Shown here: piece by piece, positions 43,631 to 54,146 of the stretch | Layout: the number at the start of each line of letters is the position of its first letter | Position numbering within the stretch: the stretch's first letter is position 1 | Origin: Mycobacterium sp. Root135 | GTDB taxonomy: Bacteria > Actinomycetota > Actinomycetes > Mycobacteriales > Mycobacteriaceae | DNA length: 64,000 nt | Assembly (NCBI RefSeq): GCF_001426545.1 | Contig: NZ_LMEZ01000001.1 | Span: 932,034 to 996,033, forward strand | Direction: 5' to 3' | The notes under the pieces: model-generated | What the model was told of the DNA's origin: nothing | Databases searched by the model: none | What the model saw: only the letters and a program-made list of their open reading frames with translations | Program-made: the position numbers and the translations under genes

Positions 43631-46393
43631 CTACTCCTCGCCGAGCACGCCGGCCCGACTGGCCAGTTCCGAACGGGTGCGGACGGCAAGTTTCCGGTAG
43701 ACGCTGCTGAGGTTGTGCTCGACGGTCTTCGGGCTGATGAACAGGGCCGTCGCAATGTCCTTGTTGGTCTTGCCCGCCGCCGCCAACCTCGCCACCCGCA
43801 GTTCCGACGCGGTCAGCTCGGAGTGATTCGTCCGCGGAGCGTCCGTGCGCTTGAGCTCCGCGCCAACCCTGTTGGCCCACAACGGCATGCCCAATTCACC
43901 GCACGTCTCGAACGATTCGCGAAGCGTGGCAGCCGCCAGGTTCTTCTTGCGCTGGCGGCGCAACACCTGGCCGAGGAACAACTGTGTGCGCGCCCGCTCG
44001 AACGGCATCGGCAGCCTGTCGTGCTGCACCAGTGCCCGCCGAAGGGTGTCCTCGGCGTCGACGAGATCACCGGCGGCCGCCTGCAGCATGCTTCGCCCGC
44101 GGGCACCGGCAGCCAGCATCCACGGCCGATCCAGCTCGGCGCCGTGCAATTCCATGGCCTCGACCAACGGCGTCGCCTCGTCCAGTCGACCGAGCGCAAC
44201 CATGGCCTCGACGGCGTCCGGTACGTACGACACCGGGAAGATGCCTCGCGCGTCGCCGTCCTCGCGCTCGGCAAGCAAGGGCTGCAACACCTTTAGGGCC
44301 ATCTCGTAGTTGCCCAGTGACACCTCGAGGAAGCCGAGTGCGATCAGCGGCCGCATGGTCAGGAACGGCGCCCCGCACTGATGCGCTCCGGCGATCGCCA
44401 CCCGTGCGTCGTCACGAACGGTGCGCTCCCGGCCCAGATATGCCGATGCGAGGGCGCGTTGGGTCCGACCGACGACCACCGGGTAGCCGCCGCCGAGGTT
44501 CTCCCCCCGCCGCACCATGTCCTGGGCCACGTCCGCGGCCACCGAGTAGCGCCCCAGCCAGGTGTAGACCATCGCGAGGTGACCCGAGACGAACACCAGG
44601 TCCGCGTCGGAGCCCATCTCGACGCACCGTCTGCGGGCGGCGATCAGACCGGCGAGCGCCTCCTCGAGGCCCCCCGTCCACGACATCGTCACGGCGTCGA
44701 CGACACTGGCCCGGCAGTGCGCCGCGACGTCGGGATCGGGCACCTCGAGTTCCAGCGCGCGGGCCAGGGCGGCCCCGTCTCGCCGGAGACCGTGTGCGCA
44801 GTCGAGCATCACGGTCAGCGACAGCGCCTGGCTGAGGAGCTTGGCGTCCCCAAGCCGTTCGGCGTGGACGACGGCGGACTTCGCCTCGATCCGCGCCGCC
44901 TCCTGGTCACCGGTCATCGAACGGGCCCGGGAGTGCAGCAACTTCGCCTTGACCGACAACGCCGGATCGTCGACCGCCTGGTTGACGGCCTCGTCGAGCA
45001 ACGGGAGCGCGCCCGCGTAGTCGTGCTCGGACATTCGAGCCGCACCGAGCAGGTTCAGCGCGGCGGCGCGGACCCCTCCGACGGGGAATCCGTCGACCAC
45101 CGGCTCGATCATCCGGCGGGCGCGACGCGTCTCACCCGCCCGTAGGTGTTGTTCGGCCGCGCTGAGCCGACGAGTGGGCGTGTCACCTCCGAGACCGATG
45201 GCCAGTTCGTAGAGATCCGCGGCGGCGGCCGCGGCCCCACGACCCACGGCGGCCGCGGCGGCGTCGTCGAGGGCGTGCAGGGTGGCCGGCTCGGCACTCG
45301 CGGCACCCAGCGCCATGTGGCGGGCCTTGAGTTCGGGCCGGTCCTCGACGGCGGCCAGGGCCCGGTGCATCCGACGGCGGCGGGCAGGACCGGCGTGGGT
45401 GTAGATGCCGCGGGCCAGCAGGGGGTGGGCGAACACCACGCTGTTGCCGTCGATTCGGACGATGCCCTCGCGTTCGGGCCCTTCGAGCAGTTCGACGACA
45501 CGCCCTGTTGCCAACCCGGTAGCGGCGGCGAGGAGGTCGACCGTCGCGTCGCCGACAGAGCAGGCGGCGAGCAACATGTCGCCGACCTGGCCGTCGAAGT
45601 GTTCGGTGCGCAGCCGCACCAGTTCGGTCAGCGTGCTCGGAAGTACCGCGTCGCCGACCGACGATCGGCCGTCGACGCCGCGGGCCAGTTCCAGCGCGTA
45701 GAACGGGTTCCCGCCGGACACCTCGGCGATGCGCACCATCGTCGGCCGGGGAAACGCCTTGCCGAAGCGCTCCAAGATCATGGTGTGCAGCGCCCGAAGG
45801 CTCAGCGGGCCGACTCGGACCCGTGTGACGGCGTCCGGCGTCTGCAGATGCAACCAGTCGGCCGGGTCGGGTTCGGTGGCGTGCGCGCGGCCGGTTAGCA
45901 GCAGGCCGACGCGGCCGGTCAGCCGGCGCGCGGCGAATGCCAGCGCCGCCTGGCTCGACACATCCAGCCACTGGACGTCGTCGACGGCCAGCAGGATCGG
46001 CTGGCGGGCTGCCATCGCCGTGAGGACCGCCGCCACCGCCGACCCCGTCACCCGCTGATCGGTGGGCGGCCCCTCGCTGCCCGTCCGAAGGAGGACCCGG
46101 TCCAGTGCCACGCGTTGAAGTTCGGGCAGTCCTGCGAGCACCTCCGGCTCGACGTCCTGCAGAAGGTCGGCGATCGCGGCGTAGGCAAGGACGGACTCCG
46201 CTTCATCGGCGCGCGTGGACAGCACCCGGAAGCCATGCTCGCGGGCCCGCTCCACGCCGTAGAGCCACAGGGTGGTCTTGCCGATGCCCGGCTCCCCCGC
46301 GATCACCAGGGCGGACGGCGCCATGCCGGCGACGCCGAGCAGGTCGTCGACCGCTTGGCGCTCCGCCGAGCGACTCACCGTTGCCACAGGCAC
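43631..46393 (-). CDS. Large LuxR-type regulator with N-terminal AAA ATPase (LAL family)
   Basis: A 920-residue regulator. Walker A (GEPGIGKTT) is near residue 34 and Walker B (ILLAVDDVQWLD) near residue 135, forming a STAND-type NTPase. A long helical region of TPR-like repeats occupies about residues 360-840. The C-terminal LuxR helix-turn-helix (ELRVARLAAAGKTNKDIATALFISPKTVEHNL) is intact. Such LAL proteins switch on catabolic or secondary metabolic genes when a ligand binds. The target and ligand are unknown. It is convergent with ppgK and divergent from sigA. Confidence 0.9.
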   Translation of the reverse strand: MPVATVSRSAERQAVDDLLGVAGMAPSALVIAGEPGIGKTTLWLYGVERAREHGFRVLSTRADEAESVLAYAAIADLLQDVEPEVLAGLPELQRVALDRVLLRTGSEGPPTDQRVTGSAVAAVLTAMAARQPILLAVDDVQWLDVSSQAALAFAARRLTGRVGLLLTGRAHATEPDPADWLHLQTPDAVTRVRVGPLSLRALHTMILERFGKAFPRPTMVRIAEVSGGNPFYALELARGVDGRSSVGDAVLPSTLTELVRLRTEHFDGQVGDMLLAACSVGDATVDLLAAATGLATGRVVELLEGPEREGIVRIDGNSVVFAHPLLARGIYTHAGPARRRRMHRALAAVEDRPELKARHMALGAASAEPATLHALDDAAAAAVGRGAAAAAADLYELAIGLGGDTPTRRLSAAEQHLRAGETRRARRMIEPVVDGFPVGGVRAAALNLLGAARMSEHDYAGALPLLDEAVNQAVDDPALSVKAKLLHSRARSMTGDQEAARIEAKSAVVHAERLGDAKLLSQALSLTVMLDCAHGLRRDGAALARALELEVPDPDVAAHCRASVVDAVTMSWTGGLEEALAGLIAARRRCVEMGSDADLVFVSGHLAMVYTWLGRYSVAADVAQDMVRRGENLGGGYPVVVGRTQRALASAYLGRERTVRDDARVAIAGAHQCGAPFLTMRPLIALGFLEVSLGNYEMALKVLQPLLAEREDGDARGIFPVSYVPDAVEAMVALGRLDEATPLVEAMELHGAELDRPWMLAAGARGRSMLQAAAGDLVDAEDTLRRALVQHDRLPMPFERARTQLFLGQVLRRQRKKNLAAATLRESFETCGELGMPLWANRVGAELKRTDAPRTNHSELTASELRVARLAAAGKTNKDIATALFISPKTVEHNLSSVYRKLAVRTRSELASRAGVLGEE

Positions 46394-46786
46394 GTCCCCA
46401 TCATTGCAGCTAGCAAATGCAATTGCGCGGACTAGAGAGAATCAGTTTTCGGTGGTGTGCCCGACTTCACTGTTGTCACGCCGGTTGACACGGCGGACAT
46501 CAGCACGAAACGTTCCCGGGACGGCCCGATCGTGGCAATGGAGTGGCTGTCGTAGCCAGTCCCTCGTCGCACTACGGGTAAGCCCGCACCGAAAGCGGCT
46601 CGCCAGACGGTCAATTTACCGCTCGTAGCGGCAGTTGCCCACTCTGTCGTTACAATGGTCAACGGCGGCCTCATCACGGATGGCGGCAGGTATCCACGCA
46701 GATAACAAACGCCATCAACAGACAGTCGACGTTTTACGGTGGCGCACGCCCACGCTACCGAGTCTCGCAAGACCGAAGGGGTGCAC
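46394..46786. other. Intergenic region upstream of sigA
   Basis: About 390 bases between the divergent LuxR-type gene and sigA. A TACAAT at 46651-46656 resembles a -10 hexamer with no good -35 at normal spacing. Minus-strand open frames here (46432-47337) are shadows of sigA's repetitive N-terminus. No riboswitch-like structure was recognised. Confidence 0.5.
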
Positions 46787-48166
<1,380 letters not shown>

Positions 48167-48187
48167 CCGACGCGTGTTGGTGGTCTG

Positions 48188-48577
48188 GTGACGACACATC
48201 GCGTAAACGTGTCGTCGGGTTCGCCCTTCGAGGCAGCAGTGGCGTACTCGCGCGTCGTCAGGACGGGACCGTTCGTCGTCGTCGCGGGGACCACCGCGCC
48301 GGGGCCTGACGTCGCCGCTCAGGCGCGAGAGGCCTTTCGGCGCATTGCGATTGCGCTCGGCGAAGTCGGCGCGTCCCTAGACGACGTAGTCCGCACGCGC
48401 ATGTTCGTCACCGACATCGCGTCGTGGCGCGAGGTCGGTGCGGTGCACGCGGAGGTGTTCGGCACCGTCCTGCCCGTGGCGACCATGGTCGAGGTCTCGG
48501 CGCTCGTCGCCGCCGACATGTACGTCGAAATCGAGGTCGACGCCTACCTGTTGGACGGATCCCACGGCGGGAAGTGA
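48188..48577 (+). CDS. RidA family (YjgF/UK114) enamine/imine deaminase-like protein
   Basis: A 129-residue RidA-type protein (VVRTGPFVVVAGTTAPGPD, later VVRTRMFVTDIASWREVG and a VEVSALVAADMYVEIEVDAY end). Family members hydrolyse reactive enamines and imines. The canonical Arg near residue 105 of RidA is not evident; A-A-D-M-Y-V-E stands there, which is typical of the Rid2-7 subgroups, so activity may differ. The GTG at 48188 follows sigA by 21 bases and may be read with it. It matches Rv2704. Confidence 0.85.
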   Translation: MTTHRVNVSSGSPFEAAVAYSRVVRTGPFVVVAGTTAPGPDVAAQAREAFRRIAIALGEVGASLDDVVRTRMFVTDIASWREVGAVHAEVFGTVLPVATMVEVSALVAADMYVEIEVDAYLLDGSHGGK

Positions 48578-48912
48578 CCGTTGGGTCCAGGCAGATACGG
48601 CGTGACACTGGTCACAGCCGCGACGGGGAGCGGGCCGTACAAATGCGGGAAGGTCATCGATTCCGGATCGGTCGGCACGCCGGGTTCCCACCGCACCGGG
48701 TCGCTCAAGAGTCGCGGATCGAGTCGCAACACGACCATGTCGCGTTGGCCCGCGTACAACCGGTTCGCGGGAAGATGCACCTGCTCGGGCGACGAAAGAT
48801 GCACGAAGCCTTGAGCATCCAGCGACGGAGGCCGCCTCTCGCCGACCGCCGCCGCGGCATCCCACTCGTCGGAGGTACACAGATGGAGCAGCTCGCGCGG
48901 CGTCGGACCCAT
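48544..48912 (-). CDS. DUF952 family protein
   Basis: A 122-residue protein with the DUF952 pattern: LLHLCTSDEWDAA at the start, GFVHLSSPEQVHLPANRLYAGQRDMVVLRLD and FPHLYGPLPVAAVTSVTPY. Conserved His residues fit the ADP-ribosyl/2H-like pocket suggested for this family; the function is unknown. ATG 48912 is chosen, as the frame upstream lacks homology. The 3' end overlaps RidA by 34 bases. Confidence 0.85.
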   Translation of the reverse strand: MGPTPRELLHLCTSDEWDAAAAVGERRPPSLDAQGFVHLSSPEQVHLPANRLYAGQRDMVVLRLDPRLLSDPVRWEPGVPTDPESMTFPHLYGPLPVAAVTSVTPYLPGPNGHFPPWDPSNR

Positions 48913-49045
48913 GCCGTCAGTGTGCCCGGCCGAAACGTTCGGCGCGTGAGACACGACACACCGGTTAACGACCGGGGAACAAGGCCGGAAGTGAAAACGT
49001 CTGACAGAGTGGAAGAAAGCACGTAGCAGATATGGAGGAGGCGCC

Positions 49046-49237
49046 ATGAACGCAACTCTGACCAGCCCTGAGCTGACCCGGGCTGATCGCTGCGACCGAT
49101 GCGGCGCCGCCGCCCGAGTCGTCGCGAAACTGCCGTCAGGTGCTGTCCTGTTGTTCTGCCAGCATCACGCAAACGAGCACGAGGCCAAGTTGGTCGAGCT
49201 CGCCGCCGTGCTGGAGACCAGCAAGGTCGATTCGTAA
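49046..49237 (+). CDS. Small zinc-ribbon-like protein (DUF7455-type)
   Basis: A 63-residue protein with CDRCGAAARVVAKLPSGAVLLFCQHHANEHE, a short CxxC...CxxH module that probably binds zinc, followed by a helix. Conserved in actinobacteria next to sigA/sigB genes; function unknown. ATG 49046 has GGAGGCGCC directly upstream, which supports translation. Confidence 0.82.
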   Translation: MNATLTSPELTRADRCDRCGAAARVVAKLPSGAVLLFCQHHANEHEAKLVELAAVLETSKVDS

Positions 49238-49297
49238 CCCTTCACTGAGCCACCACCCCGCGCACGAAATTGCGCGGTCGTGAATGCTGGTGTGGTC

Positions 49298-50296
49298 ATG
49301 AACGACGAGCACACGCCGGCCAAGCCGTCCCGACGCCATGCCTGGCCCGTTTTGAAGCGCACGCTTGGCAAGAGTTGGGACGACTCGATCTTCTCGGAGT
49401 CGGCGGCGGCAGCGTTTTGGAGCGCATTGTCGCTGCCGCCGCTGCTCCTGGGAATGCTCGGTAGCTTGGCCTACATCGCGCCGCTGTTCGGTCCGAACAC
49501 CTTGCAGACCATCGAAGATCGTTTGGTCAGTACCGCGGGAAACCTGTTCTCGAGCAACGTGGTCAACGAGATCATCGCGCCGACGGTGTCCGACATCGTG
49601 GCGGGGGCGCGCGGCGAGGTGGTGTCGCTTGGCTTCGTCATCTCGCTGTGGGCGGGGTCCTCGGCAGTGTCGGCCTTCGTCGACGCCGTCGTCGAGGCGC
49701 ACGATCAGACCGAGCTGCGACACCCGGTGCGACAGCGCTTCTACGCGCTCGGCCTGTACGTCATCGGATTGGTGTTCATCATCGCCACGGCGCCGCTGCT
49801 GGCGATCGGGCCCATGAAGATCGCCGAGCACATACCGGAGAACTGGCAGTACATCCTGAGCTACGGCTACTACCCCGTGCTCTTCATCGCCCTGGTGATC
49901 GCGATCACCATCCTCTACCGGGTGGCGTTGCCCCGGCCGCTGCCGTCGCACCGACTCGTCTACGGAGCGATGCTGGCGGCGATCGTCTTCCTGGTGGCCA
50001 CGCTGGGGCTGCGGGTGTACCTGACGTGGATCACCGGGACCGGCTACACCTACGGCGCCCTGGCGACACCGATCGCCTTCCTGCTGTTCGCGTTCTTCCT
50101 CGGCTTCTCCATCATGATGGGAGCCGAGCTCAACGCCGCAATTCAGGAGGAGTGGCCCGCCCCCGACACCCACGCCAAGCGACTGATGGGCTGGCTGGAG
50201 GACAAGGCCGACGAGCGCAACGGCGACACGAAGGATCGACGCGCGTCAGCGAGCGCAGACGCGCCGTCCGCCGACCGCCCGAGAACTATTTCTTGA
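49298..50296 (+). CDS. YihY/BrkB family membrane protein
   Basis: A 332-residue membrane protein with six helices. Family motifs include FWSALSLPPLLLGMLGSLA near residue 45, VISLWAGSSAVSAFVDAVV in helix 3 and YGALATPIAFLLFAFFLGFSIMMGAELNAA near the end. It corresponds to Rv2707. Once thought to be RNase BN, the family is now of unknown transport function. ATG 49298 is chosen over GTG 49280. The polar C-terminal tail overlaps the DUF3039 gene by 11 bases. Confidence 0.88.
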   Translation: MNDEHTPAKPSRRHAWPVLKRTLGKSWDDSIFSESAAAAFWSALSLPPLLLGMLGSLAYIAPLFGPNTLQTIEDRLVSTAGNLFSSNVVNEIIAPTVSDIVAGARGEVVSLGFVISLWAGSSAVSAFVDAVVEAHDQTELRHPVRQRFYALGLYVIGLVFIIATAPLLAIGPMKIAEHIPENWQYILSYGYYPVLFIALVIAITILYRVALPRPLPSHRLVYGAMLAAIVFLVATLGLRVYLTWITGTGYTYGALATPIAFLLFAFFLGFSIMMGAELNAAIQEEWPAPDTHAKRLMGWLEDKADERNGDTKDRRASASADAPSADRPRTIS

Positions 50297-50522
50297 GCTG
50301 CTCGTAGATGCGCTTGCAGTCGGCGCACACCGGTGACCCCGGCTTGGCCGACTTGGTCACGGGAAACACCTCGCCGCAGAGGGCGACGACGTGGGTGCCT
50401 TCGACGGCACTCTGGACGATCTTGTCCTTCTTGACGTAGTGGAAGACCTTGGGAGTGTCGTCATCCGTCCCGTCGTCGACGCGTTCGTCGGTGTCGGGGC
50501 GCTCGATGGTCTGGGTGTCCAT
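50286..50522 (-). CDS. DUF3039 protein
   Basis: A 78-residue protein with an acidic N-terminus and a conserved HYVKKDKIVQSAVEGTHVVALCGEVF, then VCADCKRIYEQL. One His and three Cys could form a zinc site. Conserved in actinobacteria between yihY and DUF3099 (Rv2708c). Function unknown. ATG 50522 is divergent from DUF3099 by 77 bases. Confidence 0.87.
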   Translation of the reverse strand: MDTQTIERPDTDERVDDGTDDDTPKVFHYVKKDKIVQSAVEGTHVVALCGEVFPVTKSAKPGSPVCADCKRIYEQLKK

Positions 50523-50599
50523 GCAGTCATTGTGCCCGGGAAGCGATCTGTAAGAAACCGGACCGATTGATGACGCCCGATCTGTGGAACAGTGGAGTC

Positions 50600-50998
50600 A
50601 TGAAACACGGCCCAGAGCTGAGTTTCGACGACGATGGTCGACCGGTTCTCATCACGCGCGCGGCGCAGCCCTACGAAGAGCAGCACCGCGAAAGGGTACG
50701 CAAGTACCTCAAGATCATGTCGTGGCGAGTTCCCGCACTCCTTGGCGCCGCGCTCGCGTACGGAATTTGGCACAACGGACTTATCTCGCTGGCGATTCTG
50801 GTGGCGTCCATCCCGCTTCCGTGGATCGCCGTGCTGATCGCCAACGACCGACCTCCGCGCAAGGCCGAAGAACCGCGGCGCTACCAGGACAAGGGCCGCA
50901 TTCCCCTGTTCCCCACCGCCGAGCGCCCCGCCCTGCAGGCGCGCGTCCGCCCCGCGCCGCAACCCGAGTCGGCCGAATGGCACCGCGACGTTCCCTGA
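50600..50998 (+). CDS. DUF3099 membrane protein
   Basis: A 132-residue protein with two helices near residues 45-85 (VPALLGAALAYGIWHNGLISLAILVASIPLPWIAVLIAND) and basic flanks, matching DUF3099 (Rv2709). Function unknown. ATG 50600 is chosen; the frame to 50567 adds eleven residues without homology. It lies upstream of sigB with a 150-base gap that holds the sigB regulatory sites. Confidence 0.86.
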   Translation: MKHGPELSFDDDGRPVLITRAAQPYEEQHRERVRKYLKIMSWRVPALLGAALAYGIWHNGLISLAILVASIPLPWIAVLIANDRPPRKAEEPRRYQDKGRIPLFPTAERPALQARVRPAPQPESAEWHRDVP

Positions 50999-51017
50999 TC
51001 TGAGCCTTCTTTCCGCA

Positions 51018-51036
51018 TTCTCAGGAGAATCTCAGG
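51018..51036 (+). promoter_or_regulatory. MprA box upstream of sigB
   Basis: Two 8-base direct repeats, TTCTCAGG (51018-51025) and ATCTCAGG (51029-51036), separated by three bases, make the 19-base layout of the MprA binding motif described in M. tuberculosis, where MprAB directly controls sigB and sigE. Confidence 0.6.
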
Positions 51037-51084
51037 TCAACGGCCGATAAGTGCAGGTCAGAAGGTGTGAAACCGGCGGCCCGC

Positions 51085-51112
51085 GGGAACTCTTGGAACC
51101 AGACGAGCGTTG
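51085..51112 (+). promoter_or_regulatory. ECF-sigma type promoter of sigB
   Basis: GGGAAC (51085-51090) and CGTTG (51108-51112), with GGAAC and GTT separated by 18 bases, fit the GGAAC/GTT consensus shared by SigE and SigH. It lies 40 bases before the sigB start. Confidence 0.5.
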
Positions 51113-51148
51113 TAGCTCATGACAGTTCCAGCAGAGCAGGAGGCCGTA

Positions 51149-52108
51149 ATGGCAAACGCCACCGCAAGCCGCATCGATTCCGATCTGGACTCCCAGAGCC
51201 CAGCCGCAGACTTGGTGCGCGTGTATCTGAACGGCATCGGCAAGACTGCCTTGCTGAACGCGGCAGACGAGGTTGAACTCGCCAAACGCATCGAAGCCGG
51301 GCTTTATGCGCGACATATTCTCGACACCAAGAAGCGACTTGGCGAGAACCGCAAACGAGAGCTGGCAGCGGTGGTTCGCGACGGCGAGGCGGCCCGCCGC
51401 CACTTGCTGGAGGCCAACCTGCGGCTGGTGGTGTCGCTCGCCAAGCGCTACACCGGGCGTGGCATGCCGCTGCTCGACCTGATCCAGGAGGGCAACCTCG
51501 GGCTCATCCGCGCGATGGAGAAGTTCGACTACGCCAAGGGATTCAAGTTCTCCACCTATGCGACGTGGTGGATCCGGCAGGCGATCACCCGTGGCATGGC
51601 CGATCAGAGCCGCACCATCCGTCTGCCCGTTCACCTGGTCGAGCAGGTCAACAAGCTCGCCAGGATCAAGCGCGAAATGCACCAGAACCTCGGGCGGGAC
51701 GCCAGCGACGAGGAGCTCGCGGAGGAATCCGGCATTCCGGCCGAGAAGATCGCCGACCTGCTGTCGCACAGCCGGGACCCGGTGAGCCTTGACATGCCCG
51801 TCGGCAGCGACGAGGAAGCACCCCTCGGCGACTTCATCGAGGATTCGGAGGCGATGTCGGCCGAGAACGCGGTCATCTCCGAGCTCCTGCACACCGACAT
51901 CCGGCACGTGCTGGCTACCCTCGACGAGCGCGAGCAGCAGGTGATCCGGCTGCGGTTCGGTCTGGACGACGGCCAGCCGCGGACGCTCGACCAGATCGGC
52001 AAGCTGTTTGGACTCTCGCGGGAGCGGGTGCGCCAGATCGAACGCGAAGTCATGGCCAAGTTGCGCCACGGCGACCGCGCCGAGCGGCTGCGCTCCTACG
52101 CCAGCTAG
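51149..52108 (+). CDS. sigB: Principal-like sigma factor SigB
   Basis: A 319-residue group 2 sigma factor lacking the long N-terminus of SigA. Regions 1.2 ([17 protein letters not shown]), 2 ([47 protein letters not shown]) and 4.2 ([20 protein letters not shown]) are intact. It serves general stress and stationary phase. ATG 51149 ([12 protein letters not shown]) matches the known mycobacterial start, with GGAGG upstream. The MprA box and ECF promoter suggest control by MprAB and SigE/SigH. A strong terminator follows. Confidence 0.97.
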   Translation: MANATASRIDSDLDSQSPAADLVRVYLNGIGKTALLNAADEVELAKRIEAGLYARHILDTKKRLGENRKRELAAVVRDGEAARRHLLEANLRLVVSLAKRYTGRGMPLLDLIQEGNLGLIRAMEKFDYAKGFKFSTYATWWIRQAITRGMADQSRTIRLPVHLVEQVNKLARIKREMHQNLGRDASDEELAEESGIPAEKIADLLSHSRDPVSLDMPVGSDEEAPLGDFIEDSEAMSAENAVISELLHTDIRHVLATLDEREQQVIRLRFGLDDGQPRTLDQIGKLFGLSRERVRQIEREVMAKLRHGDRAERLRSYAS

Positions 52109-52130
52109 CCCCAACTGCTGCGACGACGAT

Positions 52131-52162
52131 GCGATGCCCGCCGCGCCTGCGGCGGGCATCGC
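52131..52162 (+). terminator. Terminator of sigB
   Basis: A perfect 14-base-pair stem (52131-52144 with 52149-52162) closes a 4-base GCCT loop, 23 bases after the sigB stop. It separates sigB from ideR. No T-run follows, as is common in mycobacteria. Confidence 0.75.
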
Positions 52163-52244
52163 GCCGTTCATCTGGTCCCGGCCATGCTGCGTCCCAGTTC
52201 AGGCGCCATGACCGGTAGACTCGCAATGCAACGGAGGGCTGCGA

Positions 52245-52934
52245 ATGAACGATTTGATCGATACCACCGAGATGTACCTGCGGACCATCTACGACCTCGA
52301 AGAAGAGGGCGTGGTGCCGCTGCGTGCCCGAATCGCCGAACGGCTTGAGCAGAGCGGTCCGACCGTGAGTCAGACCGTCTCCCGCATGGAGCGCGACGGG
52401 CTGCTGCACGTGGCCGGCGACCGCCACCTCGAACTGACCGACAAGGGCCGCGCCCTGGCCGTGTCGGTGATGCGCAAGCACCGGTTGGCCGAGCGACTGC
52501 TGGTCGACGTCATCGGGCTGCCGTGGGAAGAAGTGCACGCCGAGGCGTGCCGTTGGGAACACGTCATGAGCGAGGACGTCGAGCGGCGCCTCGTCCAGGT
52601 CTTGGACAACCCGACCACCTCGCCGTTCGGCAACCCGATTCCGGGCCTTTCCGAGCTGGGCGTCCCGACGTCGGAAGTCGACGACGTCAGCCTGGTGCGA
52701 CTCACCGAGCTGCCGACGGGCTTCCCCGTCGCCGTCCGGGTCCGCCAGCTCACCGAACACGTCCAGGGCGACGTCGAGTTGATCGCTCGACTCAAGGACG
52801 CCGGCGTGGTGCCCGATGCCCGGGTGACCGTGCAGGTCAGCGACCACGGCAGCGTGCTGATCGTGATCCCCGGCCACGAACAGGTCGAACTCCCCCACCA
52901 CATGGCACACGCCGTCAGGGTGGAGAAGGTCTAA
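52245..52934 (+). CDS. ideR: Iron-dependent repressor IdeR
   Basis: A 229-residue DtxR-family repressor. The helix-turn-helix is RIAERLEQSGPTVSQTVSRME. All metal ligands are in place: ancillary-site His79, Glu83, His98 and primary-site Met10, Cys102, Glu105, His106. A C-terminal SH3-like domain is present. With Fe2+ it represses siderophore genes and activates iron storage genes. ATG 52245 has CGGAGGG upstream. It follows the sigB terminator, so it has its own promoter. The 3' end overlaps DUF4192 by four bases. Confidence 0.97.
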   Translation: MNDLIDTTEMYLRTIYDLEEEGVVPLRARIAERLEQSGPTVSQTVSRMERDGLLHVAGDRHLELTDKGRALAVSVMRKHRLAERLLVDVIGLPWEEVHAEACRWEHVMSEDVERRLVQVLDNPTTSPFGNPIPGLSELGVPTSEVDDVSLVRLTELPTGFPVAVRVRQLTEHVQGDVELIARLKDAGVVPDARVTVQVSDHGSVLIVIPGHEQVELPHHMAHAVRVEKV

Positions 52935-53977
52935 CCGGCCCGCTTGCCGACGCCTTGACGCGGCGGCAGGCGCACCCCCAGTCGTTTGGCCAACCGGTAC
53001 CCGGTCTGCGCGAGTTCGCGGATCTGGTCCGGTCTCATGCCGGATTGCAACGCTTGATCCAGCATGACCGCCATCCGGTGGCCACCGTCGCTGCGCAGCG
53101 CCGCTTCGAGCGACACGCCGGCGAGTGGGCCGTCGCCGCGCGCGTAGGCCGAAAACGCAAGCAGCACCAGCGCTTCCACCCGCCACGGGTCGGGTAGCGT
53201 CCGCGCCAACAACGCCCACAGCGTTTCGGCCCGGTCGGCCTCCCGCCCGACGGCGAGCGCGTACAGGGTGTCCCTGACGCGAGTGTCCGCTATGGCGCAG
53301 CCCACCGCGGCGAGGTCGTCGTCTTCGGGGACCATTCCCTCGGACAGGCCGCGGGCCACCGCGAGCGCGTGTTCGACGTCGCGGCGCGCGTCGACGTCGG
53401 GCCGGAGCTCACCGTCGTGCTCGGCGAGCAGCATCGCCGTCCGCAGCCCCTCGGCGCGCACCGGGTCGACCGCGACGACCGCCTGCAACTCCGCGCGCCG
53501 CGCATAGAGGCGACGCCCCTCGAGCACGGCGGCCGCGGCCATGGGCGACGACATGGGGTCGTCGACTGCGCCCGCCCCCGGCTCGCCGTCGACGCGGTGC
53601 CACTGCCCACCCTCCTCCAAGCGGTCGACGACGTAGGCGGCGAGCAGTTCGACGCACCGGTCGTCCAAGTGCCGGGCCAACACGTCGGCCAACAACCGGT
53701 GCTCGTCGAGGCACATGCGGCACGCAGCGCCGTCTTCGTCGACGATCACGGCTACGACCGAGTCGGGTCCGTTGGTGGCGGCGACGTCGACCAGGTGGGC
53801 GAGGGAGTCGTCGAGCTCGCCCGTCAGGTCCACGCGCATCACGCAGCCCAACTCGTCGTCCTCGAAGGTCACCAGCACCAGGGAGTGTTCGGGCACGAAG
53901 CCGAGGACGGCCGGTAGGGCGGCGATCAACGCCGCTGGGCTGTTCGGGCGGAAGTCGGAGGCTTTGAAAGTCGTCAT
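52931..53977 (-). CDS. DUF4192 protein
   Basis: A 348-residue soluble protein matching DUF4192: SPAALIAALPAVLGFVPEHSLVLVTFED at the start, FSAYARGDGPLAGVSLEAALRSDGGHRMAVMLDQAL near the end. Conserved in actinobacteria next to ideR (Rv2712c). Function unknown; no catalytic motif is evident. ATG 53977 is divergent from sthA. It converges on ideR with a four-base overlap, so the two transcripts could interfere. Confidence 0.88.
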   Translation of the reverse strand: MTTFKASDFRPNSPAALIAALPAVLGFVPEHSLVLVTFEDDELGCVMRVDLTGELDDSLAHLVDVAATNGPDSVVAVIVDEDGAACRMCLDEHRLLADVLARHLDDRCVELLAAYVVDRLEEGGQWHRVDGEPGAGAVDDPMSSPMAAAAVLEGRRLYARRAELQAVVAVDPVRAEGLRTAMLLAEHDGELRPDVDARRDVEHALAVARGLSEGMVPEDDDLAAVGCAIADTRVRDTLYALAVGREADRAETLWALLARTLPDPWRVEALVLLAFSAYARGDGPLAGVSLEAALRSDGGHRMAVMLDQALQSGMRPDQIRELAQTGYRLAKRLGVRLPPRQGVGKRAG

Positions 53978-54146
53978 GGGCAGAACCTCTCAGCACCCAC
54001 CCACGGTTTCCGTCCTCGCGGTCCGACGGCACGGGCCGCTGTGGATGAAGTGACGTCTGGGGATGACCGGCGTTGTTCACCCGCTGTTGACGTACTCGCC
54101 ATGCAAGATGGCGCCGGGCGGCGTACACCTGTTCCCCATGGGTTCC

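Noticed and set aside
46651..46656. TACAAT as a sigA promoter -10
   Set aside because: No -35 element at an acceptable spacing; kept only as a remark because many mycobacterial promoters lack a -35.
52109..52244. IdeR box at its own promoter
   Set aside because: No sequence close to the TTAGG-type inverted repeat of IdeR sites was found in this gap.
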